Assembly (NCBI RefSeq): GCF_028596125.1
Contig: NZ_CP117229.1
Coordinates: forward strand, 1,596,001 to 1,660,000
Direction of reading: 5' to 3'
Source of the DNA: Listeria innocua
GTDB lineage: Bacteria; Bacillota; Bacilli; Lactobacillales; Listeriaceae
DNA length: 64,000 bases
Below, in pieces: positions 1-8,820 of the stretch (position 1 is the first letter of the stretch; every line of letters begins with the position of its first letter). The notes under the pieces were generated by a model. The model saw nothing but the letters and a program-made list of their open reading frames with translations. It did not search any database and was not told where the DNA came from. A program made the position numbers and the translations under genes.

Positions 1-1860
1 TAATGTTTCAAGTGCGCCTTGAATATTTTCTTTTTGCGCCACGTTAGTTTGCAATTGATTTATTTGATCTGTTAGGTTTTTAGCTAATTGGCGGTTTTCT
101 GCTAATAACTTTTCTACTGCAACTAAGTCCACATCTGCTATATCCGCCCATTCAGCTAATTGCCATTCAAGTTGGCTGATTGATTTTTCAACCTCATTAA
201 TCGCTAATTGTTTTTCATGTAGTTTAGCTTTTGCCTCTTCTAGCGTTGTGAGGCTGGCTGATTCCCCGTATTCTGCCAATTGTGGATGTGACACAGATCC
301 GCAGACAGGACAAGCGTCACCCTCGTGCAAATGAGCTGCGAGTGTTGCAGCTTGTTCTTGTTGTAAATTTGATTCTTCTTGTTTAATCATTGTTTCTATA
401 GCTAATTTTTCTGTTAAAAGTTGTTTTAGCGTTTGTTCTTCTGTTTGTTTTTGTTTATTCCATAGATCCATTTTCATTCGTTTATTAACAAGTTCTTGAT
501 TTTTTTCAATGAGAGCTTCGGCAGTTGTTCGTTTATTAATAGCCTCTAAAATCGCTAGTTCTGCTTGGTTAATTTCTCCTAAACGAGTTTCCATTGACTG
601 TAGTTCTGCTGCGATTTCCTGCTCTGTTTTCATCACTTTTTCTAAACGATCCGCTGCTTCTTTCCAATTAATTTCTGCGCGTCTTTTTTGAATCGTTACT
701 GTTTCTAATTCAATGATTTTTGGTTCCATTTCTTCTAATTGAAAAAGTGTGCGTTTGTTAGCTTCTAGTACTGCTTCTTGTTCGGCGAGTGCTTCTTTTT
801 GTTTTTTTGCATTTGAAAATTGGTTTGTTATCAACTCTACTTCATGCGCTACTTGTTTTTCAGTATTTACTGCTGTTTCTAATTGTTCTTTTAAACGGAT
901 ACAAAGCGCATCCTGAGAACGCAGGTTACTGGCTCTTTTAGCTGCTTCAATTCGGTTTGCTATCACTTGATAAAAATCTTTTTCAGCTTCTAATTTAGCT
1001 ACTTCTTCTATATATAAATCTAAATTTTGCCAATCAAGCAGTTGTTCTTTCGCAAGAGTCACTTTTTCAACCGCTTCACTTGTTTCTTTACGAATGATGC
1101 TTAAAGCACTTTCTAACTCTGCTAAAATTGCTTGTTCTTGCTTGATAGCTTCTGTTTGCAGCAAACTAATTTCAGTTGTTGTCTTGCCGGTTATTTCTAT
1201 TCCTGGCAAGCTGAGTTCGGCAAGCTCGGCGACTTTTTTTCTCGCTTCGACAACTAAAATTTCTGCTTCTTTTTGTTTTTCCCACAGCAAATTTTCAACT
1301 TTTTCATAGTACACGGTATGCGCTAATCGTTGCAAAATCACTTCTTTTTCTTTACTATCCGATACGAGTAGTTCTCTAAATTCCCCTTGAGGAATCATTA
1401 AAATTTGTCTAAATTGATCCACATTAAGTTGAATTAATTCTTCCATTTTCGTATTAACATCACGAACGGAACTCGCAAGGAGCTTCATTTCATCACCTAT
1501 GAGTTCGTATAATTCAGCTTTTTGAGGAGAAGTTGTCGTTCCATTTCCTCGTTGTTTAGCAATTTCTTGTTGAGGAATACGACTGATCTGATAAATTTTG
1601 TCTTTCAATCTAAACACAAGCGTTACTTCCGTTATTTCTTTGTCCGTCGCAAAATGGCTGCGCATGGAAAAACTTTCCCGATCGAATGTGTTTGCTTTTC
1701 CAAAAATCGCAAAGCTAATTGCATCAAAAATAGTGGATTTCCCCGCCCCTGTTTTACCAGAAATCACGAAAATTTGTTCCGTTCCTAGTTTTTCAAAGTC
1801 AATTACTTCTTTTTTGGCATAAGCTCCAAAAGCTTGCATAGTTAATTTTATCGGTCTCAT
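1..1860 (-). CDS. sbcC: SbcC nuclease subunit, N-terminal 620 residues (cut by window start)
   Basis: ATPase subunit of the SbcCD (Rad50/Mre11-type) complex, which opens hairpins and processes double-strand DNA ends. The frame is open from the ATG at 1858-1860 to base 1. A Walker A motif GKTGAGKST sits at residues 35-43. A long, charged, probably coiled-coil stretch follows, and the zinc-hook CPVC lies at residues 517-520 (bases about 301-312). The C-terminal half of the coiled coil and the second ATPase lobe lie outside the window. The start codon overlaps the sbcD stop as ATGA, so the two genes are translationally coupled. Frame, motifs and neighbour leave little doubt. Confidence 0.96.
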   Translation of the reverse strand, partial: MRPIKLTMQAFGAYAKKEVIDFEKLGTEQIFVISGKTGAGKSTIFDAISFAIFGKANTFDRESFSMRSHFATDKEITEVTLVFRLKDKIYQISRIPQQEIAKQRGNGTTTSPQKAELYELIGDEMKLLASSVRDVNTKMEELIQLNVDQFRQILMIPQGEFRELLVSDSKEKEVILQRLAHTVYYEKVENLLWEKQKEAEILVVEARKKVAELAELSLPGIEITGKTTTEISLLQTEAIKQEQAILAELESALSIIRKETSEAVEKVTLAKEQLLDWQNLDLYIEEVAKLEAEKDFYQVIANRIEAAKRASNLRSQDALCIRLKEQLETAVNTEKQVAHEVELITNQFSNAKKQKEALAEQEAVLEANKRTLFQLEEMEPKIIELETVTIQKRRAEINWKEAADRLEKVMKTEQEIAAELQSMETRLGEINQAELAILEAINKRTTAEALIEKNQELVNKRMKMDLWNKQKQTEEQTLKQLLTEKLAIETMIKQEESNLQQEQAATLAAHLHEGDACPVCGSVSHPQLAEYGESASLTTLEEAKAKLHEKQLAINEVEKSISQLEWQLAEWADIADVDLVAVEKLLAENRQLAKNLTDQINQLQTNVAQKENIQGALETL

Positions 1861-2981
1861 TCAGTATCCTCCTTTCGCGCTTCTTCAAACACATCTGCTA
1901 ATTTTTGTCGTTGCGTCTCCGTTAATTTCGTACCATTTACATATTCAAAAAATTGCCCAAATAACTCTAAATCATCTTTTTTCATCATTTCTTCAAAGTT
2001 ATCTTGCGTTTCTTTTAAGGTTTGCTTTTTACGTTCTAAATGTAAAATATTGGGATAAAATTGGCGCAATTTCCCCATTGGATCAATTAAAGCACCTTCA
2101 TCCATTAAATTAACTTGAAAGAAATCATTTGGATTTTCCACTAAGTTTTCTGTAAGTTCCGCCAGTGTTCCAGAAATAATGCGCATATCATGTTTCGGCG
2201 TTAGAAATCGCTCTTTTACACTAATAAGTTCATTTCCCTCAATTTCTACAATGCGCACACTTTTATTATCCTTTGTTTCTGAAAAAGAATATTTTAACGG
2301 CGATCCGCTATAAAAAATAGCAGGATGATTAATCGCATGCGGGTGATGCAAATGACCAAGCGCGGTATAAGTAAATCCATCAAAACAGTTCGTTGAAACT
2401 CGGTCCACATTTCCTATCGCAAGTTGGCGTTCTGACTCGCTAGGAATCCCGCCAGAAACAAACGCATGTCCTACTAAAATTTGCGCCTTAGCTGGGTTCC
2501 ATTTTGTTCGAATTTGTTTCGTCACGGCTTGCATAGCGTCCTCAAAGCTACGAATAGAACTATCAGCCAAGACTTCACGAATAATTGCCGGCTCATGATA
2601 AGGCACAAGCCACACTTCCGCATCCATAAACGAAATTGGTTCAAACTGCGAAGTACATTTCCCTTTCATATATAGCTTGCTGCTTTCGTACCACTGACTG
2701 CCAAAAGCTAGTCGCTCTGCACTATCATGATTACCACTAATCGCAAATATCGGAATACCTAGTTCTACATTCCATTTCACTAAAATATCATTTAGCACTT
2801 TCACCGCATCCGCAGGCGGTACAGCACGGTCATATAAATCTCCAGCCAAAATAAGCGCATCAACTTGTTCTTCCTCGGCAATCTTCGTTATTTGTGCCAA
2901 AATATATTCTTGCTCAGCTAGCATCGATACGCCAGATACAATTTTCCCTAAATGCAAATCAGCTGTATGTAAAAATTTCAT
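1857..2981 (-). CDS. sbcD: SbcD exonuclease subunit
   Basis: Mre11-type metallophosphoesterase that supplies the nuclease active site of SbcCD. The 374-residue protein has the usual family length. Metal-binding motifs appear in order: DLHLGK (8-13), AGDLYD (46-51), GNHD (83-86), a GHAF motif near 168 and GHLHHP further on. It starts at an ATG preceded by AGAGGA with suitable spacing. It is the first gene of the pair and overlaps sbcC by four bases. No strong promoter was found in the 100 bases separating it from the divergent plsC, where its own promoter must lie. Confidence 0.96.
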   Translation of the reverse strand: MKFLHTADLHLGKIVSGVSMLAEQEYILAQITKIAEEEQVDALILAGDLYDRAVPPADAVKVLNDILVKWNVELGIPIFAISGNHDSAERLAFGSQWYESSKLYMKGKCTSQFEPISFMDAEVWLVPYHEPAIIREVLADSSIRSFEDAMQAVTKQIRTKWNPAKAQILVGHAFVSGGIPSESERQLAIGNVDRVSTNCFDGFTYTALGHLHHPHAINHPAIFYSGSPLKYSFSETKDNKSVRIVEIEGNELISVKERFLTPKHDMRIISGTLAELTENLVENPNDFFQVNLMDEGALIDPMGKLRQFYPNILHLERKKQTLKETQDNFEEMMKKDDLELFGQFFEYVNGTKLTETQRQKLADVFEEARKEDTE

Positions 2982-3031
2982 CGTTTTCCTCTTTTCTTTT
3001 TCTCAGAGATTATTTATTTTTAATGCAAAAC

Positions 3032-3060
3032 TCGTCATTTTTAAGTATACTAGATATAGT
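3032..3060 (+). promoter_or_regulatory. Candidate sigma-A promoter of plsC
   Basis: TCGTCA (3032-3037), 17-base spacer, TATAGT (3055-3060). Each box matches the consensus at four or five positions. An overlapping TATACT at 3046-3051 is an alternative -10. Confidence 0.45.
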
Positions 3061-3096
3061 TTAAAAAAATAACTAGCAATATTGGGAGTGAAGAAG

Positions 3097-3705
3097 TTGT
3101 TTTATCATTTCGCAAAAAACCTCGTTCATTTTATTTTAATTATTATTGGTGGACGATTTCAAGTACAAAACAAAGAGAAAATTATCGAAGCGCCTTATGT
3201 TGTAGTTTCCACTCATACGTCTTGGATTGAGATCTTATATCTTGGTTTCGCTTTGTCGCCAACACCAGTACATTATATGGCGAAACAAGAGCTTTTCAAA
3301 GGAAAATTCCTCAACTGGCTAATGACGCACCTTAACGCTTTCCCAGTCAATCGTGATAATCCTGGACCAAGTGCCATTAAAGCTCCCATTCGGATGCTTA
3401 AATCTGGTAAAGTAGTTGGTATTTTCCCTAGTGGTACAAGAAAAACAACCAACCTTCATTTAAAACGTGGTGCTGTAACTATCGCTCATAAAGCAAAAGT
3501 TCCAATGCTACCTGCTGTTTATGATGGACCCAAAACATTTGGAGAAATTTTAAAACGCAAAAAAATCATTATTCGTTTTGGCGATCCGGTATTATTCAAT
3601 GATACCGAACTTGACCAAAAAGAGCTACTAGAAGTTAAGTCTCAAGAATTAATGGCGACATTTGAACAACTTCAAAATGAAATTAACCAAACAAAAAACA
3701 AATAA
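3097..3705 (+). CDS. plsC: 1-acyl-sn-glycerol-3-phosphate acyltransferase (PlsC)
   Basis: Acylates lysophosphatidic acid to phosphatidic acid at the membrane in phospholipid synthesis. Near the N-terminus there is a hydrophobic stretch and then the acyltransferase block I HTSWIE (H-x4-D family; D is replaced by E here). Later blocks are FPVNRD and the FPSGTRKTT motif (F-P-E-G-T-R family, with S for E). I prefer the TTG at 3097 because GGGAG at 3084-3088 is a well-spaced ribosome site and the resulting N-terminus resembles B. subtilis PlsC. An in-frame TTG at 3082 would add five residues but has no site. The protein is 202 residues, the usual size. Confidence 0.92.
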   Translation: MFYHFAKNLVHFILIIIGGRFQVQNKEKIIEAPYVVVSTHTSWIEILYLGFALSPTPVHYMAKQELFKGKFLNWLMTHLNAFPVNRDNPGPSAIKAPIRMLKSGKVVGIFPSGTRKTTNLHLKRGAVTIAHKAKVPMLPAVYDGPKTFGEILKRKKIIIRFGDPVLFNDTELDQKELLEVKSQELMATFEQLQNEINQTKNK

Positions 3706-3706
3706 T

Positions 3707-3743
3707 AAAAAAGACAGCTTCCATTTGGAAACTGTCTTTTTTA
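3707..3743. terminator. Bidirectional terminator between plsC and the lipoprotein gene
   Basis: GACAG..TTCC / GGAA..CTGTC stem with an A-tract before it and a T-tract after it, so it can serve both convergent genes. The lipoprotein stop at 3747 is directly adjacent. Confidence 0.85.
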
Positions 3744-3746
3744 TTA

Positions 3747-4262
3747 TCAGGAAGCTGTATCAGTTGTAATGCTTGAAGGATTAAGTCCAGCATCTTTTAA
3801 TACGCCAGCAATTGCTTCGTCCGCTTTTGCCATCGCTTCGTCTGCTTTTGTTGTGTCACGACCACTAGCTTTAAGTGCATCTGCTTCTAATTTATAAGCA
3901 TCACTTAATTGTTTCACAGCTGCTTTGAAATCATCTGTGTATTTACCTAGGTCTGGTGTTTTTTCACTAGCAAGTGTTTCAGATACTTTAAGTGCTGATT
4001 CACTAGCTGGTTTTGCAAGAGCAGCAAGGTCTGCTTCAGATGGTTTAGGATCTGCGCCAACCGCTCCTACATAAGCGTTGTAATCGCCATTGTTTTCATT
4101 AATAACGTCTACTAAGTCCATGTAATAATTTAATACGTCGTCCTTAACGTTTGATGTTTCTTTTTTTGTGTCTTCTTTTTTGTCGGAACTATTAGAACCG
4201 GAACAAGCCGCAAGCGACAATCCTAGTGCTAAAGTTAAAACTACTAATAACCATTTTTTCAA
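3747..4262 (-). CDS. Secreted lipoprotein of unknown function
   Basis: A 171-residue protein with a lipoprotein signal peptide: MKKW, a hydrophobic core, then lipobox LAAC with the lipidated cysteine at residue 20. A Ser/Asp/Lys-rich linker (SGSNSSDKKEDTKK) leads to a mostly helical, Ala/Asp/Lys-rich domain. I recognise no enzyme motif. It starts at a TTG (4260-4262), with GGAGG eight bases upstream deciding the start. It has its own promoter and a leader of about 110 bases with folding potential. Function unknown. A membrane-anchored helical protein exposed outside the cell is all the sequence supports. Confidence 0.85.
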   Translation of the reverse strand: MKKWLLVVLTLALGLSLAACSGSNSSDKKEDTKKETSNVKDDVLNYYMDLVDVINENNGDYNAYVGAVGADPKPSEADLAALAKPASESALKVSETLASEKTPDLGKYTDDFKAAVKQLSDAYKLEADALKASGRDTTKADEAMAKADEAIAGVLKDAGLNPSSITTDTAS

Positions 4263-4374
4263 GATGATGTCCTCCTTTTTTTCAAGCCAAACTCGGAAGC
4301 CCTTTTGTAACTGGCCGCGTCAGTCTCGGATATGCTTCACCCATCCGGCAAGTAACATTACTCACGATGTAACA
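4263..4374 (-). promoter_or_regulatory. Long, possibly structured 5' leader of the lipoprotein gene
   Basis: About 110 untranslated bases lie between the promoter and the TTG start, visibly richer in G+C than their surroundings. Reading the RNA strand there is a GTTAC/GTAAT stem, then CGGAT/ATCCG closing a loop that contains GAAGC. That loop could pair with a downstream GCTTC, forming a pseudoknot. An ACTG/CAGT hairpin lies between. I match it to no known riboswitch class. No U-tract terminator is present, so any control would act on translation. Confidence 0.4.
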
Positions 4375-4380
4375 TTATTC

Positions 4381-4410
4381 ATTATAAGCTATTCATACTA
4401 GATAATTCAA
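4381..4410 (-). promoter_or_regulatory. Sigma-A promoter of the lipoprotein gene
   Basis: On the minus strand: TTGAAT (4405-4410), 18-base spacer, TATAAT (4381-4386). Placed about 120 bases before the TTG start. Confidence 0.7.
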
Positions 4411-4435
4411 GCTGTTTTGGAAAATGCTTTCACTA

Positions 4436-4924
4436 TTATTCGTACTCGCCACTAACTTCTACTTTACCTAGCTGTTTTTCCGTATTTTTATATTGGAAAT
4501 ACATAACGATTCGCCAAGGCACAATCATTGCAAACGCCATAATCCAGAACATACCAGATAATTCGCCTACTTCCAAACTGCCGCTAATCCAATATTTAAT
4601 GAAAATCCGAATAAGCAATAATCCCATCAAAATAACCGGAAAAGCTTTCGTGCGTTTAATAAATACGTATTTATGACGAACTTCGAATTTTGTAGTCCAA
4701 ATTAAAATAACAGAAAACACTAGCCCCATGGCAATTGCTTCTAAAATATCTACTACCGAAACACGGAAAAAAGGAATAACAAACATGAGTGCGCCTGTCG
4801 ACATCATAATTGGCGGTATGATAATCCCTTTCACACTTGCTGGACGCTTCGATGCTTTCATTCTTATCATGATAATTCCAGCCCCAAAAACAAGTGTAAT
4901 GATAATTGAAATGACTAATGACAC
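4436..4924 (-). CDS. CcdC-like membrane protein (DUF1453)
   Basis: Polytopic membrane protein of 162 residues with about five hydrophobic segments. It resembles B. subtilis CcdC along its length: RMKASKRP near the N-terminus, a PPIMMSTGALMF segment, KRTKAFPVIL in the middle and SGMFWIMAFAMIVPWR near the end. CcdC sits in the cytochrome c biogenesis locus of Bacillus, but no ccdA or cytochrome c genes are nearby here, so the role in this organism is open. It starts at a GTG (4922-4924) after a GGGGG ribosome site. It follows the ABC exporter pair and precedes the lipoprotein on the same strand. Confidence 0.8.
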   Translation of the reverse strand: MSLVISIIITLVFGAGIIMIRMKASKRPASVKGIIIPPIMMSTGALMFVIPFFRVSVVDILEAIAMGLVFSVILIWTTKFEVRHKYVFIKRTKAFPVILMGLLLIRIFIKYWISGSLEVGELSGMFWIMAFAMIVPWRIVMYFQYKNTEKQLGKVEVSGEYE

Positions 4925-4966
4925 GATTAATTCCCCCTACTTATCTGCTGTAACACTTCGCTCCTC

Positions 4967-4972
4967 ATTATA
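4967..4972 (-). promoter_or_regulatory. Candidate -10 box of the ccdC-like gene
   Basis: TATAAT on the minus strand, 43 bases before the GTG start. No convincing -35 box at 17-18 bases, so read-through from the ABC genes may contribute. Confidence 0.35.
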
Positions 4973-5004
4973 TTCCTTTTACCGCTTGAAATAAACTTCT
5001 CTGC

Positions 5005-6819
5005 TTAAAGCGCTTCGTCTAAATCCATTCCGCTATTTTGTAATTGATACATTGAGTGATATACACCTTGTTCTGCAATTAATGAATCATGTGTACCACG
5101 CTCAATAATTCGCCCTTTAGATAAAACTAAAATTAAATCGGCATCCTTAATTGTCGAAAGTCGATGCGCAATCGCAATCGTTGTACGTCCTTCTCTCATT
5201 CGTTTTAACCCAGTTTGAATTAAGCTTTCTGTTTCTGTATCAATATTTGCCGTCGCTTCATCTAACACAAGAATTTGTGGGTTCGTCACAACTGTTCTAG
5301 CAAAAGAAATCAACTGCCTTTGCCCACTTGAAAATGAAGCACCTCGCTCAATAACTTTATGTTGATATTGATCGGATAACGTTTGAATAAAACCATCTGC
5401 TTGAACAAATTTCGCGGCATCCACAATTTGCTCATCCGTAATGTTTTTATCATAAAGACGAATATTCGTGTTAATATCGCCATAAAACATAAAACTATCT
5501 TGTAAGACAAGTCCCGTCTTCTTACGCAATTCAGCAATTTCATGGGATTTAATCGACTTACCATCAATTAAAATATCGCCACGCTCGAATTCATAAAAGC
5601 GCATCATTAAATTGATAATCGAACTTTTACCACTCCCTGTATGACCAACTAAAGCCACCGTTTGACCAGGTTCTGCTGTAAAGCTAATATTTTTAAGTAC
5701 ATCACGTCCGCCTTCATACGCAAACGAAACATCTTTAAACTCAATTTTTGCACGAGTAATTTTTGCTTCTGGATCATTTAATTGAGCTGGGACTTCTTCT
5801 GTTTCATCCATAATACGAAATACTCTAGACGCTGCTGTGATGGCTTCTTGATACATAGCCAAACGTTCCATTACGTTATAAATCGCTTCTAAAAACCGAT
5901 CAAAATAACTAACAAACGCATAAATTGTCCCGATAGCTACAGGACCAGTTAAAGATTCAGCCCCGAAAAAGCTAAGAATAATCACAACTGCTAGCGCGTA
6001 AATCAAGTCAATGGCTGGCCCAAGTAATAGCGCATTAAATTTAATGTTTTTCATTCCAACATCATAATAGTCTTTGTTGATGTGCTCGAATTCTTTTACT
6101 AAACGGCGCTCTTGATTAAATTGTTGCACAATCGACATCCCTGAAATCGACTCAGCAATTTTCGCATTTAATTGGCTTAATTTTTCTCGTCTTGCCCGGT
6201 AAAACTGGGAACTATATTTCCGGTAAACAAAAATAATAAAGACAATAAGTGGGAATAACAGCAAGCTATAAAGCGCTAACTGAACATTGAGCGCAAACAT
6301 CGCCGCATAAATCCCTACGAGCATAAACAAACTTTGAATCGCAGTTGAAAGCACATTAATAAACATATCTTTCACAGCTTCCGTATCATTTGTCACACGC
6401 GAAACGATACTCCCAGCAGGCGTTTTATCAAAATAACGCATGCCGAGTGAATGAAGCTTCGTAAAAATGTCAATCCGCATTTGCTGCACAATTTCAAGCG
6501 CGATTTTTTGGAAATAAAGCAATTGGAAGTACCACACAATGGATTTCCCAATTGTCAGCCCTAAATACCCCGCTCCTAAAATTAACAAAGCTTGCATTTC
6601 TAAATTCATTGGCGTTAAATAATCATCCAAGAATATTTTAATTAAAATTGGCGCGAATACATCTGCAAGCGTTACAAGAAGAACAAGAATTCCAGTCCAA
6701 ATCAAACTTGGAATATGATATTTTGTGTAACTAAGCATTCGCTTTAATACTGCACGGTGTTCTTTACCGGACATCACTAACATTTCGTCTTGTTCATTCA
6801 TCACTTCCATCAGCCGCAC
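5005..6819 (-). CDS. ABC exporter half-transporter, subunit 2 of a heterodimer
   Basis: Type IV (multidrug/lipid) ABC exporter subunit of 604 residues: six membrane helices in the first 320 residues, then the ATPase domain. Walker A is GHTGSGKSS and Walker B is ILVLDEATANID with the catalytic Glu intact. The ABC signature is the altered FSSGQ, and the H-loop is AHRLST. Its start overlaps the upstream subunit by 17-26 bases. GTG at 6817-6819 and ATG at 6808-6810 are both possible starts, each with a G-rich site. Together with the next entry it would form one consensus and one degenerate ATP site, as in BmrCD-type exporters. Substrate is unknown; drugs or lipids are likely. Confidence 0.9.
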   Translation of the reverse strand: MRLMEVMNEQDEMLVMSGKEHRAVLKRMLSYTKYHIPSLIWTGILVLLVTLADVFAPILIKIFLDDYLTPMNLEMQALLILGAGYLGLTIGKSIVWYFQLLYFQKIALEIVQQMRIDIFTKLHSLGMRYFDKTPAGSIVSRVTNDTEAVKDMFINVLSTAIQSLFMLVGIYAAMFALNVQLALYSLLLFPLIVFIIFVYRKYSSQFYRARREKLSQLNAKIAESISGMSIVQQFNQERRLVKEFEHINKDYYDVGMKNIKFNALLLGPAIDLIYALAVVIILSFFGAESLTGPVAIGTIYAFVSYFDRFLEAIYNVMERLAMYQEAITAASRVFRIMDETEEVPAQLNDPEAKITRAKIEFKDVSFAYEGGRDVLKNISFTAEPGQTVALVGHTGSGKSSIINLMMRFYEFERGDILIDGKSIKSHEIAELRKKTGLVLQDSFMFYGDINTNIRLYDKNITDEQIVDAAKFVQADGFIQTLSDQYQHKVIERGASFSSGQRQLISFARTVVTNPQILVLDEATANIDTETESLIQTGLKRMREGRTTIAIAHRLSTIKDADLILVLSKGRIIERGTHDSLIAEQGVYHSMYQLQNSGMDLDEAL

Positions 6820-8563
6820 CCCCTTCTCCTAAAGCTTCCTCTAGTTGTTGCTCATGGAACATTTCTGCATACCAGCCATCTAGCGTCATTAGCTCACTAT
6901 GCGTTCCTCGTTCCACAATTCTCCCTTTATCAATAACAATAATCAAATTAGCATGTTCCACAGAGCTAAGTCGGTGTGCGCTAATGATGGTTGTCTTATC
7001 AGAACGATTCTCTTTTAAATTAGATAGAATCTGTTCTTCCGTTTTTGCATCTACCGCCGAAAGTGCATCATCCAAAATCAGCAATTCTGGATTCATAATT
7101 AAGGCACGTGCGATGGCAAGCCGCTGTTTTTGCCCACCAGAAAGTGAAACTCCGCGCTCGCCGACAATCGTATCATACCCATGTTCAAACCCAAGAATAT
7201 CTTCATCAACGGATACAAGTTGCGCGATTTTGCTCACTTCTTCTTGAGGTGCTTCTGGTTTCCCAAAACGAATATTATCACGCACGGTTGTTGAGAATAA
7301 AAACTGATCTTGTGGCACATAACCGATTGCTTCTCTCAAAGCTCGTACAGTGTAATCTTGAATTTTTACATCAGCAAAAGAAATTTCGCCATCGTACGTA
7401 TCATATTCTCGCATTAATAATTTTAATAACGATGTTTTCCCAGAACCAGTTCGCCCAACAATTCCAAGCGTTTCACCAGATTTTAAGTCAAAACCAATCT
7501 CTGACAATACGGGTTCACTTTCATCTGGATACGTAAATGCATTAATTTCCACATGTAAATTACCTTCTGGCGTAACATCTACTGCATCTGCGTGATCAAT
7601 TACATCTTCTTTTTCCGCAAGCAAATGCTGCACACGGTCGTAAGAAGCATTTCCGCGCTGAATGATATTGTATAAAAATCCAAATGCTAACATCGGCCAA
7701 ATGAGTAAGAATAAATAGTTTGAAAAAGCAATCACTTGTCCAATAGTCAATTCTCCGTCAACAACGAATTTAGCTCCAAACCCTAAGGAAAGCACAAAGG
7801 AAATCCCTACAATAATCGAAATCATTGGATCGAACATCGCATCCACTTTAGCAACCGAAATATTTTTTTGAACTACTTCTTTTGTTTGTTTGGCAAAATC
7901 TTGAATATCTTCTTTTTCTTGCCCAAATGTTCGTGTGACTTTAATTCCTGAAATACTTTCTTGTGTTTTATCATTTAACATCGAAAAAGCAGCTTGAGCC
8001 CCATGGAAACGATCATGTAATTTTTTACCTAAAATCGAACTTCCGAGTACCATAAACGGCATTGGAAGTAATGCAATCAAAGTAAGGCGCCAGTCAATCG
8101 TAATCGCCATGGTTGCAATAACCGTTCCTCCTGTTAACACAGAATCCGATAATGTCAAAACACCAATTCCCGCCACTTGTTGAATAGCGGTAATATCATT
8201 CGTCGCATGTGCCATTAAATCCCCAGTACGATAACGTTGGAAGAAAAATGGTGACATCTTCGTAAAATGTTCGAACAGTCGTAAGCGTAACGTCCGTTGT
8301 AATTTGTTATCAGAACCGAAAATCAACATCCGCCAAACGTAACGTCCAACGTAAGCAAGAACAGCTGCTACAACGAGAATAAGCATCCATTTAATCAATT
8401 TTTCTTTTGTCAGTGAGTCATTTGTGACTGCATCCACCGTGTAGCCAATTATTTGCGGCGGTACTAACTGCAAAAGCGCAATTGTAAATAAAATTGTTAC
8501 CCCAAACGCATAAGACTTCCAATTTTCTTTAAAAAACCAGCTTAATGCTTTAAAAATTTTCAA
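6794..8563 (-). CDS. ABC exporter half-transporter, subunit 1 of a heterodimer
   Basis: Membrane domain with six helices and an ATPase domain, 589 residues. Walker A is GRTGSGKTS and the signature LSGGQ is canonical. Walker B is LLILDDALSAVD, so the catalytic Glu is replaced by Asp. This is typical of the degenerate subunit in heterodimeric exporters. I place the start at the TTG (8561-8563) because GGGAGGG lies eight bases upstream. The longer reading frame to 8629 has no site and runs through a terminator hairpin. It is first in the operon with the second subunit. A leader ORF and hairpin precede it (8596-8783), suggesting induction by attenuation. Confidence 0.9.
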   Translation of the reverse strand: MKIFKALSWFFKENWKSYAFGVTILFTIALLQLVPPQIIGYTVDAVTNDSLTKEKLIKWMLILVVAAVLAYVGRYVWRMLIFGSDNKLQRTLRLRLFEHFTKMSPFFFQRYRTGDLMAHATNDITAIQQVAGIGVLTLSDSVLTGGTVIATMAITIDWRLTLIALLPMPFMVLGSSILGKKLHDRFHGAQAAFSMLNDKTQESISGIKVTRTFGQEKEDIQDFAKQTKEVVQKNISVAKVDAMFDPMISIIVGISFVLSLGFGAKFVVDGELTIGQVIAFSNYLFLLIWPMLAFGFLYNIIQRGNASYDRVQHLLAEKEDVIDHADAVDVTPEGNLHVEINAFTYPDESEPVLSEIGFDLKSGETLGIVGRTGSGKTSLLKLLMREYDTYDGEISFADVKIQDYTVRALREAIGYVPQDQFLFSTTVRDNIRFGKPEAPQEEVSKIAQLVSVDEDILGFEHGYDTIVGERGVSLSGGQKQRLAIARALIMNPELLILDDALSAVDAKTEEQILSNLKENRSDKTTIISAHRLSSVEHANLIIVIDKGRIVERGTHSELMTLDGWYAEMFHEQQLEEALGEGGAADGSDE

Positions 8564-8595
8564 ACAACTATCCCTCCCTTTTTTCCTTAAATTTG

Positions 8596-8658
8596 GACAA
8601 ATAAAAATAATGGACCTATTTCTGCCCATTATTACCCGAAAAAATATATTTATTTGTC
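8596..8658 (-). terminator. Attenuator-like terminator ahead of the ABC exporter operon
   Basis: On the RNA strand a 10-bp hairpin, AATAATGGGC / GTCCATTATT (8606-8633, loop of eight, one G-U pair), is followed by a U-rich TTTATTT. Perfect 9-base arms GACAAATAA/TTATTTGTC (8596-8604 and 8650-8658) enclose it. It lies between a leader ORF and the first exporter gene, 33 bases from its start codon. This is the position expected for transcription attenuation. Confidence 0.65.
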
Positions 8659-8684
8659 ACCACTTTGTATAAAATAAAACCAAC

Positions 8685-8783
8685 TTAAAGGAGAGTTCCC
8701 ATGCTCGCGAAATGGTCCGGTGAAATAAATTCTATTTTTAAGCGCAATAATGCCATGTTTGAAGTCGTAATATAATTATTCAT
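8685..8783 (-). CDS. 32-residue leader ORF upstream of the ABC exporter operon
   Basis: An ATG at 8781-8783 opens a 32-codon frame beginning MNNYITTSNM and ending in ASMGTLL. AAGGAGG lies eight bases upstream and a sigma-A-like promoter (8821-8849) stands right before it. The stop lies about 50 bases before an intrinsic-terminator-like hairpin. The peptide has no signal or membrane segment, so it is more plausibly a regulatory leader than a functional product. In B. subtilis the exporter bmrCD is induced through translation of the small upstream ORF bmrB; the arrangement here is analogous. Its ACCATTT segment could pair with the terminator's 5' arm. The function is inferred. Confidence 0.6.
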   Translation of the reverse strand: MNNYITTSNMALLRLKIEFISPDHFASMGTLL

Positions 8784-8820
8784 CGTCCATTCCTCCTTTG
8801 TTTTATTATGCAACGATATT

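Noticed and set aside
6794-8629. Longer N-terminus for ABC subunit 1 (22 extra residues).
   Set aside because: The added part runs through the attenuator hairpin and has no ribosome site; the TTG at 8563 has GGGAGGG at good spacing.
8701-8775. Plus-strand 24-codon ORF with AAAGGAGA before its ATG, antisense to the leader ORF.
   Set aside because: No plus-strand promoter with usable spacing was found, and the opposite strand has promoter, ribosome site, ORF and terminator in order. The site here may be chance.
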